The notes under the pieces were generated by a model. It was given only the letters and a program-made list of their open reading frames with translations. It was not told where the DNA came from and did no database searches. From Verrucomicrobiales bacterium (GTDB lineage Bacteria; Verrucomicrobiota; Verrucomicrobiia; Limisphaerales; SXQI01): 18,667 nt of DNA. Position numbers and translations under genes: made by a program. Each line of letters starts with the position of its first letter. The stretch's first letter is position 1. The DNA is taken from NCBI GenBank assembly GCA_005793025.1, contig SXQI01000143.1, positions 1-18,667 of the forward strand, written 5' to 3'. Shown piece after piece: positions 6,247 to 13,800 of this stretch.

Positions 6247-6780
6247 ATGTCTGCATCAAAACTAATTCTTAACGACAGCGAGATCCAGCGAGCTATGGCG
6301 CGAATCGCTCACGAGGTTGCGGAGCGTAATGGACAAAGCCTAGACGTGATCCTAGTCGGGATTCAAAGAGGAGGCGTACATCTCGCGGATCGCCTAGCTG
6401 AGTTTTTAGCAGATATTTGGGGCCATCCAGTACCCTTAGGATCACTCGATGTAACGATGCACCGAGATGATTTAGGAGTGAACCTCACTCCGGAGATGCA
6501 ACCCACCAATCTGCCGTGTGATATCACCGGAAAGACTGTGGTATTGGTGGATGATGTCCTTTATAGCGGCCGAACAACCCGAGCGGCGATGGATGCTTTG
6601 AATGATTTTGGTCGTCCTAGGTCAATCCAACTCGCAGTTCTGGTAGATCGAGAGCAGCGAGAGCTTCCGATCACAGCGGATTATATTGGCAAAACCATTC
6701 CTACCAGCCATAAAGAGAGAGTAGATGTCCACTTAGCCAAGGAGGCGGGAGCGGACGCTGTGTATCTGAAATCGCTGTGA
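6247..6780 (+). CDS. pyrR: Bifunctional pyr operon regulator / uracil phosphoribosyltransferase
   Basis: A 177-residue PRTase-fold protein. The PRPP-binding loop VVLVDDVLYSGRT (98-110) is preceded by GIQRGG (38-43), and the C-terminal part has LVDREQRELPI, DYIGK and PTS, the PyrR-specific pattern that sets it apart from other phosphoribosyltransferases. PyrR binds pyr mRNA in response to UMP and also has uracil phosphoribosyltransferase activity. Here the stop overlaps the GTG start of pyrB (GTGA), so the two are translationally coupled. The 57-base gap upstream is too short to hold a classical PyrR attenuator with antiterminator and terminator, and none is visible, so regulation may act elsewhere or through another mechanism. 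Basic residues usually lining the RNA face cannot be judged from sequence alone. Confidence 0.9.
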   Translation: MSASKLILNDSEIQRAMARIAHEVAERNGQSLDVILVGIQRGGVHLADRLAEFLADIWGHPVPLGSLDVTMHRDDLGVNLTPEMQPTNLPCDITGKTVVLVDDVLYSGRTTRAAMDALNDFGRPRSIQLAVLVDREQRELPITADYIGKTIPTSHKERVDVHLAKEAGADAVYLKSL

Positions 6781-7751
6781 GTTGGAATCGTAAACACCTA
6801 CTCGACATCCAGTCGCTGAGTGCCGATGAGATCAGCACCGTTCTGGACACGGCAGCCGCTTTTAAAGCGGTTGGTGCACGCGCTATCAAGAAAGTTCCGG
6901 CTCTTCGAGGAAAGACCGTGGTTAATTTATTCGTGGAACCTTCCACGAGAACCCGCATCTCTTTTGAACTTGCAGCCCAACGTTTGACTGCGGATGTCAT
7001 TAATTTTACTGCGGAAGCTTCCTCGCTTAAAAAGGGGGAAACTCTCAGGGACACCGCGCGGAACCTTGAGGCACTAAATGCGGATATTATCATCCTTCGG
7101 CATGGGGCCGCGGGAGCACCACATTTTCTGTCTCAATTCCTGAATGCAAGTGTGGTCAACGCCGGAGATGGAGCTCACGAGCATCCAACCCAAGCACTTC
7201 TCGATGTTTACACCATTCGCGAAAAGAAAGGTCGTGTTGCCGGGTTGAACGTCACCATCCTAGGAGATATTCTCTACAGTCGTGTTGCCCGCTCCAACAT
7301 TTGGACTCTCCTTAAAATGGGAGCGAATGTGACACTTTGTGGCCCATCCACGCTGGTTCCCCGAGTTTTTGAACAGATGGGTTGCACCGTCACTTATGAC
7401 ATTCGCGAGGCGATCGAGAACGCAGATGTCATCAATTTGTTGCGGATTCAGCATGAGCGACAACGACAGACGATGTTTCCGAGCATCGGTGAATATACGA
7501 GCCTGTTTGGCTTAACCAAAGCGCGACTGGCGATGACAAAACCTGGAGTCTTGATCATGCACCCTGGACCGATCAACCGCGGTGTCGAGATCGACAGTGA
7601 AATCGCCGACTCGAATCAATCCGTAATTCTTGAGCAGGTTACAAACGGACTTGCCGTGCGAATGGCTGTTTTATTTCTAGTCAGCGGAGGCAAGGATCCT
7701 TCTGAGTTCATGGGAGGTTCAGTAGGATCGAAAACTCGTGTCACGCCTTGA
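6777..7751 (+). CDS. pyrB: Aspartate carbamoyltransferase catalytic subunit
   Basis: A 324-residue ATCase that joins carbamoyl phosphate and aspartate, the first committed step of pyrimidine synthesis. The carbamoyl-phosphate site PSTRTR is at 55-60, the catalytic KKGE loop at 85-88, HPTQALLD at 136-143, the aspartate-site segment LLRIQHER at 221-228 and HPGPINRGVEI at 262-272. Translation should start at the GTG that overlaps the pyrR stop, because the conserved N-terminus begins immediately after it. No pyrI-like regulatory subunit gene follows. In many pyrR-pyrB operons pyrC comes next; here the next gene is on the opposite strand and its 3' end overlaps pyrB by 11 bases, so the operon ends at pyrB. 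Confidence 0.95.
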   Translation: MSWNRKHLLDIQSLSADEISTVLDTAAAFKAVGARAIKKVPALRGKTVVNLFVEPSTRTRISFELAAQRLTADVINFTAEASSLKKGETLRDTARNLEALNADIIILRHGAAGAPHFLSQFLNASVVNAGDGAHEHPTQALLDVYTIREKKGRVAGLNVTILGDILYSRVARSNIWTLLKMGANVTLCGPSTLVPRVFEQMGCTVTYDIREAIENADVINLLRIQHERQRQTMFPSIGEYTSLFGLTKARLAMTKPGVLIMHPGPINRGVEIDSEIADSNQSVILEQVTNGLAVRMAVLFLVSGGKDPSEFMGGSVGSKTRVTP

Positions 7752-8823
7752 TTTCTGAAATCAGTACGGATCGTTTTTCTGCGACACTTTTGTAGGCGGC
7801 TTCAACTAACGCCATCGTTTCCAAATTATCCGCCCCGCCGAGTGTCGGCTCGGTCCCGCTTTCCAAGGCGATTAGAAGATCTCCCATGGTTCCTGCAAAC
7901 GCATCAGGGAACCAACTTTCAGTCCAACGCGGTTCATGGAATATTGATTCCCCATTTTTTGACCACTTTAAGGTTGAGAGCGATGTGTAGGGATTTTTAC
8001 ACCAACCAAGATCGCCCATAGCGAGTCCTTCGGTACCTTCAATTCTCCATTGGATCCTAATGTCTGAAGGGCAACCCTCTTTGGCGGGCCCGGTCCAAGT
8101 GTCGTCGATGCTCATCGCCCTAAATCCGTTCGCATACTCTAATATGTAAGCACAAATGCCGTCTTGGTGTTGGAACTGGGTGCGCGGATCCGTCCGAACG
8201 CTACAGAAAATCCGTTCGGGATTTCCGAACCAATATCGGAACGTATCCAAATGGTGTATGGACATGATTCGTAGAGTCACCCAACCGAGTTGCGCCTGCC
8301 AAGGCATCCAATGGGGGATGGCACGCATATCGATGGTCGCAAGGACAGGATCCCCCAATGCGCCAGATTCCAACAGTTTTTTTGCTGCCCAAACCGAAGG
8401 ATCGAACCGCATGTTCTGGTTCACCGCGAGAACAATGCCTGCTTTCTCACACGCTTCGACAATCGACACCGCTTGAGCGTAATCGATCCCTAACGGCTTC
8501 TGGGCAAGAATCCCTTTCAAGGTCCCCCGCTCACACGCCGCAAGGATCACCCCAGCTTGTGCGTCCGGTGGAACAGCAATATCCAAAACTTCAATCTGAG
8601 GGTCATCTAGGAGCGCCTCTGGTGTCGAATAAACTTTGGGTATTTGATGTGTTGCCGCCACTGCATCCGCCCGTGATTTGGTGCGAGAGGCGATGGCCAC
8701 CGGGTTGAACCCTGCTTTTCGATAAGCTACCAAATGACAATCGTTGACGATGAAACCACTTCCAACCACGCCAATACGGAAATCCCGTCTTCGAGGTTGA
8801 TTGAGTGTGTAGGTTAGGTTCAT
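7741..8823 (-). CDS. Gfo/Idh/MocA-family NAD(P)-dependent oxidoreductase
   Basis: A 360-residue cytoplasmic dehydrogenase. The N-terminal Rossmann domain shows IGVVGSGFI (17-25) for dinucleotide binding, VPPDAQ near 84-89, and the family's E-K-P motif as AQKPLG (Gln108, Lys109, Pro110). The C-terminal alpha/beta domain contains IHHLDTFRYW, with His190, His191 and Asp193 in the position of the family's catalytic His/Asp group. Lys109 and the His pair suggest that it is active; the Glu-to-Gln change is a known minor variant. Family members oxidise or reduce sugars, inositols and related polyols; the substrate cannot be read from sequence. The start overlaps the stop of the PQQ-like propeller gene by four bases (ATGA), indicating one transcript. 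The 3' end overlaps pyrB on the other strand. Confidence 0.88.
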   Translation of the reverse strand: MNLTYTLNQPRRRDFRIGVVGSGFIVNDCHLVAYRKAGFNPVAIASRTKSRADAVAATHQIPKVYSTPEALLDDPQIEVLDIAVPPDAQAGVILAACERGTLKGILAQKPLGIDYAQAVSIVEACEKAGIVLAVNQNMRFDPSVWAAKKLLESGALGDPVLATIDMRAIPHWMPWQAQLGWVTLRIMSIHHLDTFRYWFGNPERIFCSVRTDPRTQFQHQDGICAYILEYANGFRAMSIDDTWTGPAKEGCPSDIRIQWRIEGTEGLAMGDLGWCKNPYTSLSTLKWSKNGESIFHEPRWTESWFPDAFAGTMGDLLIALESGTEPTLGGADNLETMALVEAAYKSVAEKRSVLISEIKA

Positions 8824-10376
8824 GTTCGGAGAGGCATTTTATAGCAAACGGCCTCACGATGATTCCTTAGGATTACGAAAGGCCCGACGACAGCAGGAGG
8901 GTTCCATGTTTTGTCATTGAGGACTTTCAACCTAGCGAGTTCCGTAAGTTTAGTGGGATTGGGGTCCACTAAAACCAATTCCCCGGATTCGGTTGTCACG
9001 AGGAGCAGATCATCCAGCAGCAACATCTGGGCGTGACCGTAACGGCCATCCTTCCACTGGGACTGGCCGTCCTTCGGGTTGATACAGGTGAGAATCCCAT
9101 CATCAAGACCATAGATAAACCCTTTCCATAGAATGAGGTTCCCGAACTTAGATTTGAGTCGTATTGATTTCCACACTGTCGTCGGGACAAACTTGCCATT
9201 GGTTTGAGCGATTTCAATTAACTCCGCACCGGCTCCATAACCAGAACTCAACAGAATCTGATTCGGTTGTACGAGGATCGGAACAGTGATTTTTGGATAA
9301 CTCGATTTCCAAGGATGTGACCACAACACTCGACCATCCAATGGATCATGAGCTGCAACCCCGGGATTATTAAATATGAGGATCTGCTGCCGGTTCGCTA
9401 GAGTGAGGAGAGTTGGAGAACTGTAGCTGGCGCGGTCATCCCCGCCGGTCCAAACGGTAGATCCTGTGAGTGCGTCTAGAGCGAAAAGAGACTTACCTTC
9501 ACCGGCTCCCACACTCACGATCACCTGTTTCCCTACCAATAAAGGAGCACTGACGACACCCCAATCCGCCACACTCAATTTGTTCTCAGCGTAAAGGTTG
9601 CGCGACCAAATTGGTTTCCCGTCTGAAAGATTCACACAAGTGGTCACTCCACTACCTCCCATGGTGTAAACATGGTCTTTAGAAAGCGTTGGAGAAACAC
9701 GGGGGCCTTCGCCTCCGATTGTGGTTCCGTAGCGAGCAGCATAACTGTGCTCCCAAAGGAGGAGCCCACTCTTCAGGTCGTAGCAGGTAATCAGTTCCTC
9801 TTCCCCGCGTTGTTCCATTGTGACGGCTCGTGAACCGGCCACCGCGAATCCTGACCACGCCGGCCCCACGGGGTGCCGCCAAATCTGCACAGGAGGATTT
9901 GAGTTCCAATCCGAGTTCAATGCAACATCCGAAAGAATTCCGTTTCGATTTGGGCCGAGGTATTGAGGAAACCAGAAGGCGTTTGTCAAAGGGGCAGATG
10001 GCATCACCGGGCTTGCTGTCGATTGAGCCGAGGTAGGTTGTCCCATGCGTCGCCAGCGAGGTTCGAGGATTGGGACCAAATCACCGGTCACTTCAGAAAT
10101 ACGAAAGACTCCCCCAAACGCCGCTATGCCAAGTAGGCACAGTCCCGCTATTTTAAACCTTCGCTTCCACGGCAACCCTGAAACTAATAACAACCAGAGA
10201 AATGAAACGATTCCAAAAATAACCAACACCAAACCGGTGCGAAGAATCTTATCTTGCCGTTGTGTCTCCCAACCCACCCAGATGTAGAGCCAATAGAAAA
10301 ATGCCCCAGTCGCGACAATGGCGAGAGGTTTCCAACGCAATCGTTTTACGACTTCTTTGTCCGATCCTGTGCGCAT
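8820..10376 (-). CDS. Membrane-anchored PQQ-binding-like beta-propeller repeat protein
   Basis: A 518-residue protein with two parts. The first 95 residues contain three hydrophobic helices (about 18-36, 46-67 and 75-92) joined by short basic loops, so the protein is anchored in the inner membrane. After a Pro/Ser/Thr-rich linker the rest, from about residue 135, is a PQQ-like eight-bladed propeller with blade signatures such as YLGPNRNGI at the start, CYDLKSGLLLWEH, FALDALTGSTVW and CINPKDGQSQW. The propeller should lie in the periplasm. Such proteins are frequent in PVC bacteria; some are quinoprotein-like dehydrogenases, others only bind partners, and no catalytic Asp/Glu set could be identified with certainty. 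The gene is co-translated with the downstream oxidoreductase, which suggests a shared substrate, but this is inference. Confidence 0.8.
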   Translation of the reverse strand: MRTGSDKEVVKRLRWKPLAIVATGAFFYWLYIWVGWETQRQDKILRTGLVLVIFGIVSFLWLLLVSGLPWKRRFKIAGLCLLGIAAFGGVFRISEVTGDLVPILEPRWRRMGQPTSAQSTASPVMPSAPLTNAFWFPQYLGPNRNGILSDVALNSDWNSNPPVQIWRHPVGPAWSGFAVAGSRAVTMEQRGEEELITCYDLKSGLLLWEHSYAARYGTTIGGEGPRVSPTLSKDHVYTMGGSGVTTCVNLSDGKPIWSRNLYAENKLSVADWGVVSAPLLVGKQVIVSVGAGEGKSLFALDALTGSTVWTGGDDRASYSSPTLLTLANRQQILIFNNPGVAAHDPLDGRVLWSHPWKSSYPKITVPILVQPNQILLSSGYGAGAELIEIAQTNGKFVPTTVWKSIRLKSKFGNLILWKGFIYGLDDGILTCINPKDGQSQWKDGRYGHAQMLLLDDLLLVTTESGELVLVDPNPTKLTELARLKVLNDKTWNPPAVVGPFVILRNHREAVCYKMPLRT

Positions 10377-10470
10377 TCGATAAATCTACTCTGCCGAAAG
10401 GTTGCGGCAATCGTCATTTTGTTGGTTGATGTCCCTCACCTTTTCAGCCGGTTGAACACTGAATCATTAC

Positions 10471-12855
10471 TCACAAAGAACTTCTCAACCAATCGTAAGC
10501 AGCATGGCGAAGTTCGGGCGGAAAATCATGCCCACAATTTGGATAGAGCACTGTCAAATTATTAGCCCGTTTGAACAATTGGTATACCGGTGCGGCTGCG
10601 GCTACGCAGTCCTTAACACCAGCAACATCAAAATTATCGTCGTGCATCGGTGCGGAGATAAAGACTCGACGTGGCGCGAGTGCAGCTAAAACCTCGCTGA
10701 AGTCGAAAGGCATAGCCTTCGGATCCAACCCATACAGCGATTTAATCCGTGGCATATACCCGCTATGGCTCCAACCTGTCAGATCCCCTCCCCGATACCT
10801 GAAAAAGGAGTTGAAGCCGCAACTCGTGATGACAGTTTTTATTCGTGGATCGAAGGCAGCGACGAAAAGCGCATTATGGCCTCCGAGTGAATGTCCTATA
10901 ACCCCGATTCGATTTTTATCAACCTGTCGCATCGAAGTCAGGAGATCGACTGCACGGCGGTGATTCCAGATTCCTTTCATTGTGGCACTGGCATAACCGC
11001 GAGCGTAGGGATCTATGGTGTATTCACCGTAGTTAGGGTAATCGGGAACGAGTGCGATGTAACCCTGCTCTGCCAGTTCATGGGCATAGTGAAGGTTCGT
11101 GTTTCCCCCAAGACCTACGGGTTCTCCCTTCCCTAATGGAGTCGTTTGATGGAGGCAAAGCATTGCTGCTACCTTGTTAGTAATATGGTGGGGTATCAGT
11201 AAATATGCAGGAACGCGGTCGTTCGACTCGGTGGCGAAAGTAATTTTTTGGCGAATGTAACTGGGAAGGGAAACCTCCTCGATTATTTCCACGTCCAGCG
11301 GCACGTTGCCCTTGCTTTTGGGTGGCTCCCCCATCACCTGCAGCATACTGAGCGGGATGTTCTCACGTCGTTTTGCCCATTCCTTTTGTGTTTTTATTGG
11401 ATGTTCAAAACCCTTCCGATCACGCCATGCGAGCAAGCGAAGTTTGTCAGAGTAGAACGGGATCGCGGCAGGACTTTTTTTCGATCCCAATAATTTAGCT
11501 ATACCGTGCTTGAGCCTGAATTCGCTTGGTGGGCCGACTCGCGACATGGTGGGTTCGTAACCCCCTTCTGACAAGGCTGCGTCCGTGCAAATGTAGCCAG
11601 TCCCACCCTCGCCATAGGCAGCAACGGCTACAAAATCATTCGGACGAATGTTTTGGGCGTAAAGTTGGTATTCGATAAAGGACTCTCCCGGGAGCATGAG
11701 TATTTTGACTGGACCCAATGAAAGGCAGGCAAGGTCAACTTGAGGATTCGCTTTCAACCGGTTGAGCCAAGCCAAGTCTAATGCAGCAATGAGGCGAGCC
11801 TGACTGGAAGCCTTGGTGTCAGCAATCGTTTGCTCGGCTGTTTCCAAAGACCACCTCATTTCCTCACGGGGCTCAAATTTAACCGCTGCATTTTTCCAAC
11901 CCAGCTGTTGGATTTCGGTTTTAGTAGTAGATGCTGAGGATGTTTGAAGTGCCTTAAAAAGTTTACCAGTCAGTTCGATCCGGGCTTCCGCGCTCCCATT
12001 GTTATATTTGCCGGCCGTGATATTACCACCACAGCCAGTGAAATAGATTTGAGGAAAACCTTCTTCGCGTTCGAATCGTTCTCGTGCAAGGCCCACTGTG
12101 TCAGAGGTCGCTCGACCATCGCCATAATAGCTCTGTGGATGAGTCGCATAAAAATGGAGACGGACAAGCGGTTCATCTTGATTAAATAGGGTTACCGAGC
12201 GGAGCCACGGGTCAATCAACCCTTCAGGAGCTGCTCTTAAAACAGGATTAGTTGTTGAACTGTAGCGCACATGGATTTCTCCATCAGGCAATCTGACGCG
12301 GCGGTTCGAAGCAAATCCTTCCACTTTCGCTTTACCGTAACCCACATGAGATACAGGTTTTAGTTCCGTGCAAGCCGCTCGAACGGATGCTCCCACTCTT
12401 TCACAAACCGCTTTCATGAATTGAAGGTCTAGGTGCAGCGGTGCTGCGGAGGTTTGATCAAGGAGCTTTTGTGCACTGGAATCTGCGATTGGAGCATTGT
12501 GTTGATGCAGTGTATGGACCGAAACATGGTTTACAGGAACTCCTGCACCCAATGCGATCGCCTGTCTGAATTGGTCGAATGCACCGGTCTGTAACAAGCA
12601 CCAATCAACTGCACAAAGAACATAGCGATCTTTCCCGTCATTGAGGATAACTCCTTTGGCTAACAGAGGGTCGTCAACAGCAACCAACGGCTTGATCCAT
12701 CCTCCACAGAGGGGATGGCCTAGAGGAGGAGTCACGTCACAAGCAAAACTCGCCGCGCTCAGTCGAGAGGTCGGGCTCGCTTGTAGCTCACTGATTCCTT
12801 GCAGACCTATGATGACGATAATCCAGCAACGGAGTTGGAACAACGGGAAGATCAT
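10471..12855 (-). CDS. Secreted fusion: neutral-ceramidase-like domain plus alpha/beta-hydrolase (esterase) domain
   Basis: A 794-residue exported protein with a signal peptide (hydrophobic core about 10-20, cleavage probably after LQA at 26). Residues about 34-455 resemble the neutral/alkaline ceramidase-like family: CDVTPPLGHPLCG near 39-51, a His-rich metal-site segment VHTLHQHNAP (113-122), ATHPQSYYG with His239, and GCGGNIT near 274-280. Residues about 530-794 form an acetylxylan-esterase/dienelactone-hydrolase-type domain with GHSLGG (nucleophile Ser656), an acidic residue in HDDNFD (Asp739-743) and His776 in NCGHDFP. Both active sites look complete. Ceramidase activity itself is doubtful; in PVC bacteria such N-terminal domains are widespread and unassigned. 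GGAG directly abuts the ATG, too close to be an ordinary ribosome site. It ends 94 bases before the PQQ-like gene on the same strand. Confidence 0.82.
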   Translation of the reverse strand: MIFPLFQLRCWIIVIIGLQGISELQASPTSRLSAASFACDVTPPLGHPLCGGWIKPLVAVDDPLLAKGVILNDGKDRYVLCAVDWCLLQTGAFDQFRQAIALGAGVPVNHVSVHTLHQHNAPIADSSAQKLLDQTSAAPLHLDLQFMKAVCERVGASVRAACTELKPVSHVGYGKAKVEGFASNRRVRLPDGEIHVRYSSTTNPVLRAAPEGLIDPWLRSVTLFNQDEPLVRLHFYATHPQSYYGDGRATSDTVGLARERFEREEGFPQIYFTGCGGNITAGKYNNGSAEARIELTGKLFKALQTSSASTTKTEIQQLGWKNAAVKFEPREEMRWSLETAEQTIADTKASSQARLIAALDLAWLNRLKANPQVDLACLSLGPVKILMLPGESFIEYQLYAQNIRPNDFVAVAAYGEGGTGYICTDAALSEGGYEPTMSRVGPPSEFRLKHGIAKLLGSKKSPAAIPFYSDKLRLLAWRDRKGFEHPIKTQKEWAKRRENIPLSMLQVMGEPPKSKGNVPLDVEIIEEVSLPSYIRQKITFATESNDRVPAYLLIPHHITNKVAAMLCLHQTTPLGKGEPVGLGGNTNLHYAHELAEQGYIALVPDYPNYGEYTIDPYARGYASATMKGIWNHRRAVDLLTSMRQVDKNRIGVIGHSLGGHNALFVAAFDPRIKTVITSCGFNSFFRYRGGDLTGWSHSGYMPRIKSLYGLDPKAMPFDFSEVLAALAPRRVFISAPMHDDNFDVAGVKDCVAAAAPVYQLFKRANNLTVLYPNCGHDFPPELRHAAYDWLRSSL

Positions 12856-12953
12856 CTCCGAATGCTGTTATGCAGTGTCCTTAGGGGCAAGGGAAATAAC
12901 TATCGGGGAAACCTGATACGTTCTAGCCCACTTCTGAAGGAACTGTTCGATAC

Positions 12954-12982
12954 TTGCGAAAGAAAGTGGGTCTCCATTATTT
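12954..12982 (+). promoter_or_regulatory. Possible promoter of the SDR gene, perhaps giving a leaderless transcript
   Basis: TTGCGA (12954-12959) and TTATTT (12977-12982) are separated by 17 bases and resemble a sigma-70-type -35/-10 pair. The expected start of transcription, about seven bases further on, would fall at or next to the ATG at 12990. No Shine-Dalgarno sequence lies before that ATG, which would suit a leaderless mRNA. The match is modest and the region between the divergent genes is AT-rich, so this could be chance. Confidence 0.28.
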
Positions 12983-12989
12983 TAACTGC

Positions 12990-13757
12990 ATGTTCTCGTT
13001 GACTGAAAAAATCGCTTTGATTACCGGTGCTGCATCTGGAATTGGATCTTCAATCGCCGAGGTATTTGGGAGAGCTGGTGCCACAGTCATCATCCTCGAC
13101 AGAGAGGGCACTAAAGCCGAAGGGTTTACGAAATCCCTCCAACACCAAGGTTATAAAGCCCAGAGTTTCACTCTCGACGTTGCAAATGAAAGCGCGTGTT
13201 TTGAAGTCACCAGAGCAGTCCTGAATCAATGGGGGCGGGTCGATATTCTAGTCAATAACGCTGGAGTCGGGCATGTAGGGACGATGATGGAAACTTCTGG
13301 ATCTGACCTCGACAGGCTTTACTCGGTGAATGTCAGGGGCGTCTTCAACATGAGCAAAGCCGTGCTACCAGAGATGATTGCCCGACGGAACGGGAATATT
13401 ATCAACATCGCCTCGATTGGAGGAATTGTCGGAATTCGAGATCGTTTGGCCTATTGCACAACTAAATTTGCTGTTGTCGGAATGACTAAGTCCATGGCGT
13501 TGGATCATGCGACGGCCGGAATACGAGTGAACTGCATTTGTCCCGGAAGAGTCGAAACTCCATTTGTTTCAGCTAGGCTAGCGGAATACGCAGATCCGTT
13601 GAAAGCTCGTGAAGAAATGGCAGCAACACAAGCGATTGGACGGATGGGGAGTCCTACTGAAATTGCTGCCGCAGCCCTTTATTTGGCTAGTGATGAATCA
13701 AGCTTCGTGACCGGAAGCTCCTTCATAATCGATGGTGGTTGGAGTGCGGGAAAATGA
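12990..13757 (+). CDS. Short-chain dehydrogenase/reductase (classical SDR)
   Basis: A 255-residue classical SDR, probably NAD(H)-dependent because Asp37 ends the second beta strand. The cofactor motif TGAASGIG is at 12-19, NNAG at 89-92, the catalytic Ser at 142 and the YxxxK pair at Tyr155 and Lys159. The PG motif after the catalytic helix is present as CICPGRVETPF. Substrates of this group include sugars, polyols, steroids and 3-oxoacyl chains; glucose 1-dehydrogenase-like or FabG-like proteins would look similar, so no symbol is given. The start at 12990 was chosen because the Rossmann fold starts ten residues later; an upstream TTG at 12954 would add twelve residues with no family match. 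Divergent from the ceramidase-like fusion gene across a 134-base gap, which may hold a shared control region. Confidence 0.9.
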   Translation: MFSLTEKIALITGAASGIGSSIAEVFGRAGATVIILDREGTKAEGFTKSLQHQGYKAQSFTLDVANESACFEVTRAVLNQWGRVDILVNNAGVGHVGTMMETSGSDLDRLYSVNVRGVFNMSKAVLPEMIARRNGNIINIASIGGIVGIRDRLAYCTTKFAVVGMTKSMALDHATAGIRVNCICPGRVETPFVSARLAEYADPLKAREEMAATQAIGRMGSPTEIAAAALYLASDESSFVTGSSFIIDGGWSAGK

Positions 13758-13776
13758 TCCAATCAACACGGAACTG

Positions 13777-13800
13777 CTGGGGAATGGCTTATTTCCCTAG
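13777..13800. terminator. Hairpin between convergent SDR and SirB1-like genes, possible bidirectional terminator
   Basis: CTGGGGAA pairs with TTCCCTAG (eight pairs including one G-T) around an eight-base loop. It begins 19 bases after the SDR stop, and the stop codon of the minus-strand gene lies in the loop and stem edge. There is no U-tract on either strand, so termination would be weak or Rho-assisted. Confidence 0.35.

Noticed and set aside
8358..8708. Plus-strand open frame antisense to the Gfo/Idh/MocA gene
   Set aside because: Composition is that of a complementary-strand shadow; the opposite strand carries clear Rossmann motifs.
10392..10409. TGCCG/CGGCA inverted repeat upstream of the PQQ-like gene
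   Set aside because: Five base pairs with an eight-base loop and no link to a ribosome site or T-run; expected by chance at this density.
12641..12916. Plus-strand open frame antisense to the start of the ceramidase-like fusion
   Set aside because: Low-complexity shadow of a well-supported gene, with no recognisable motif or ribosome site.
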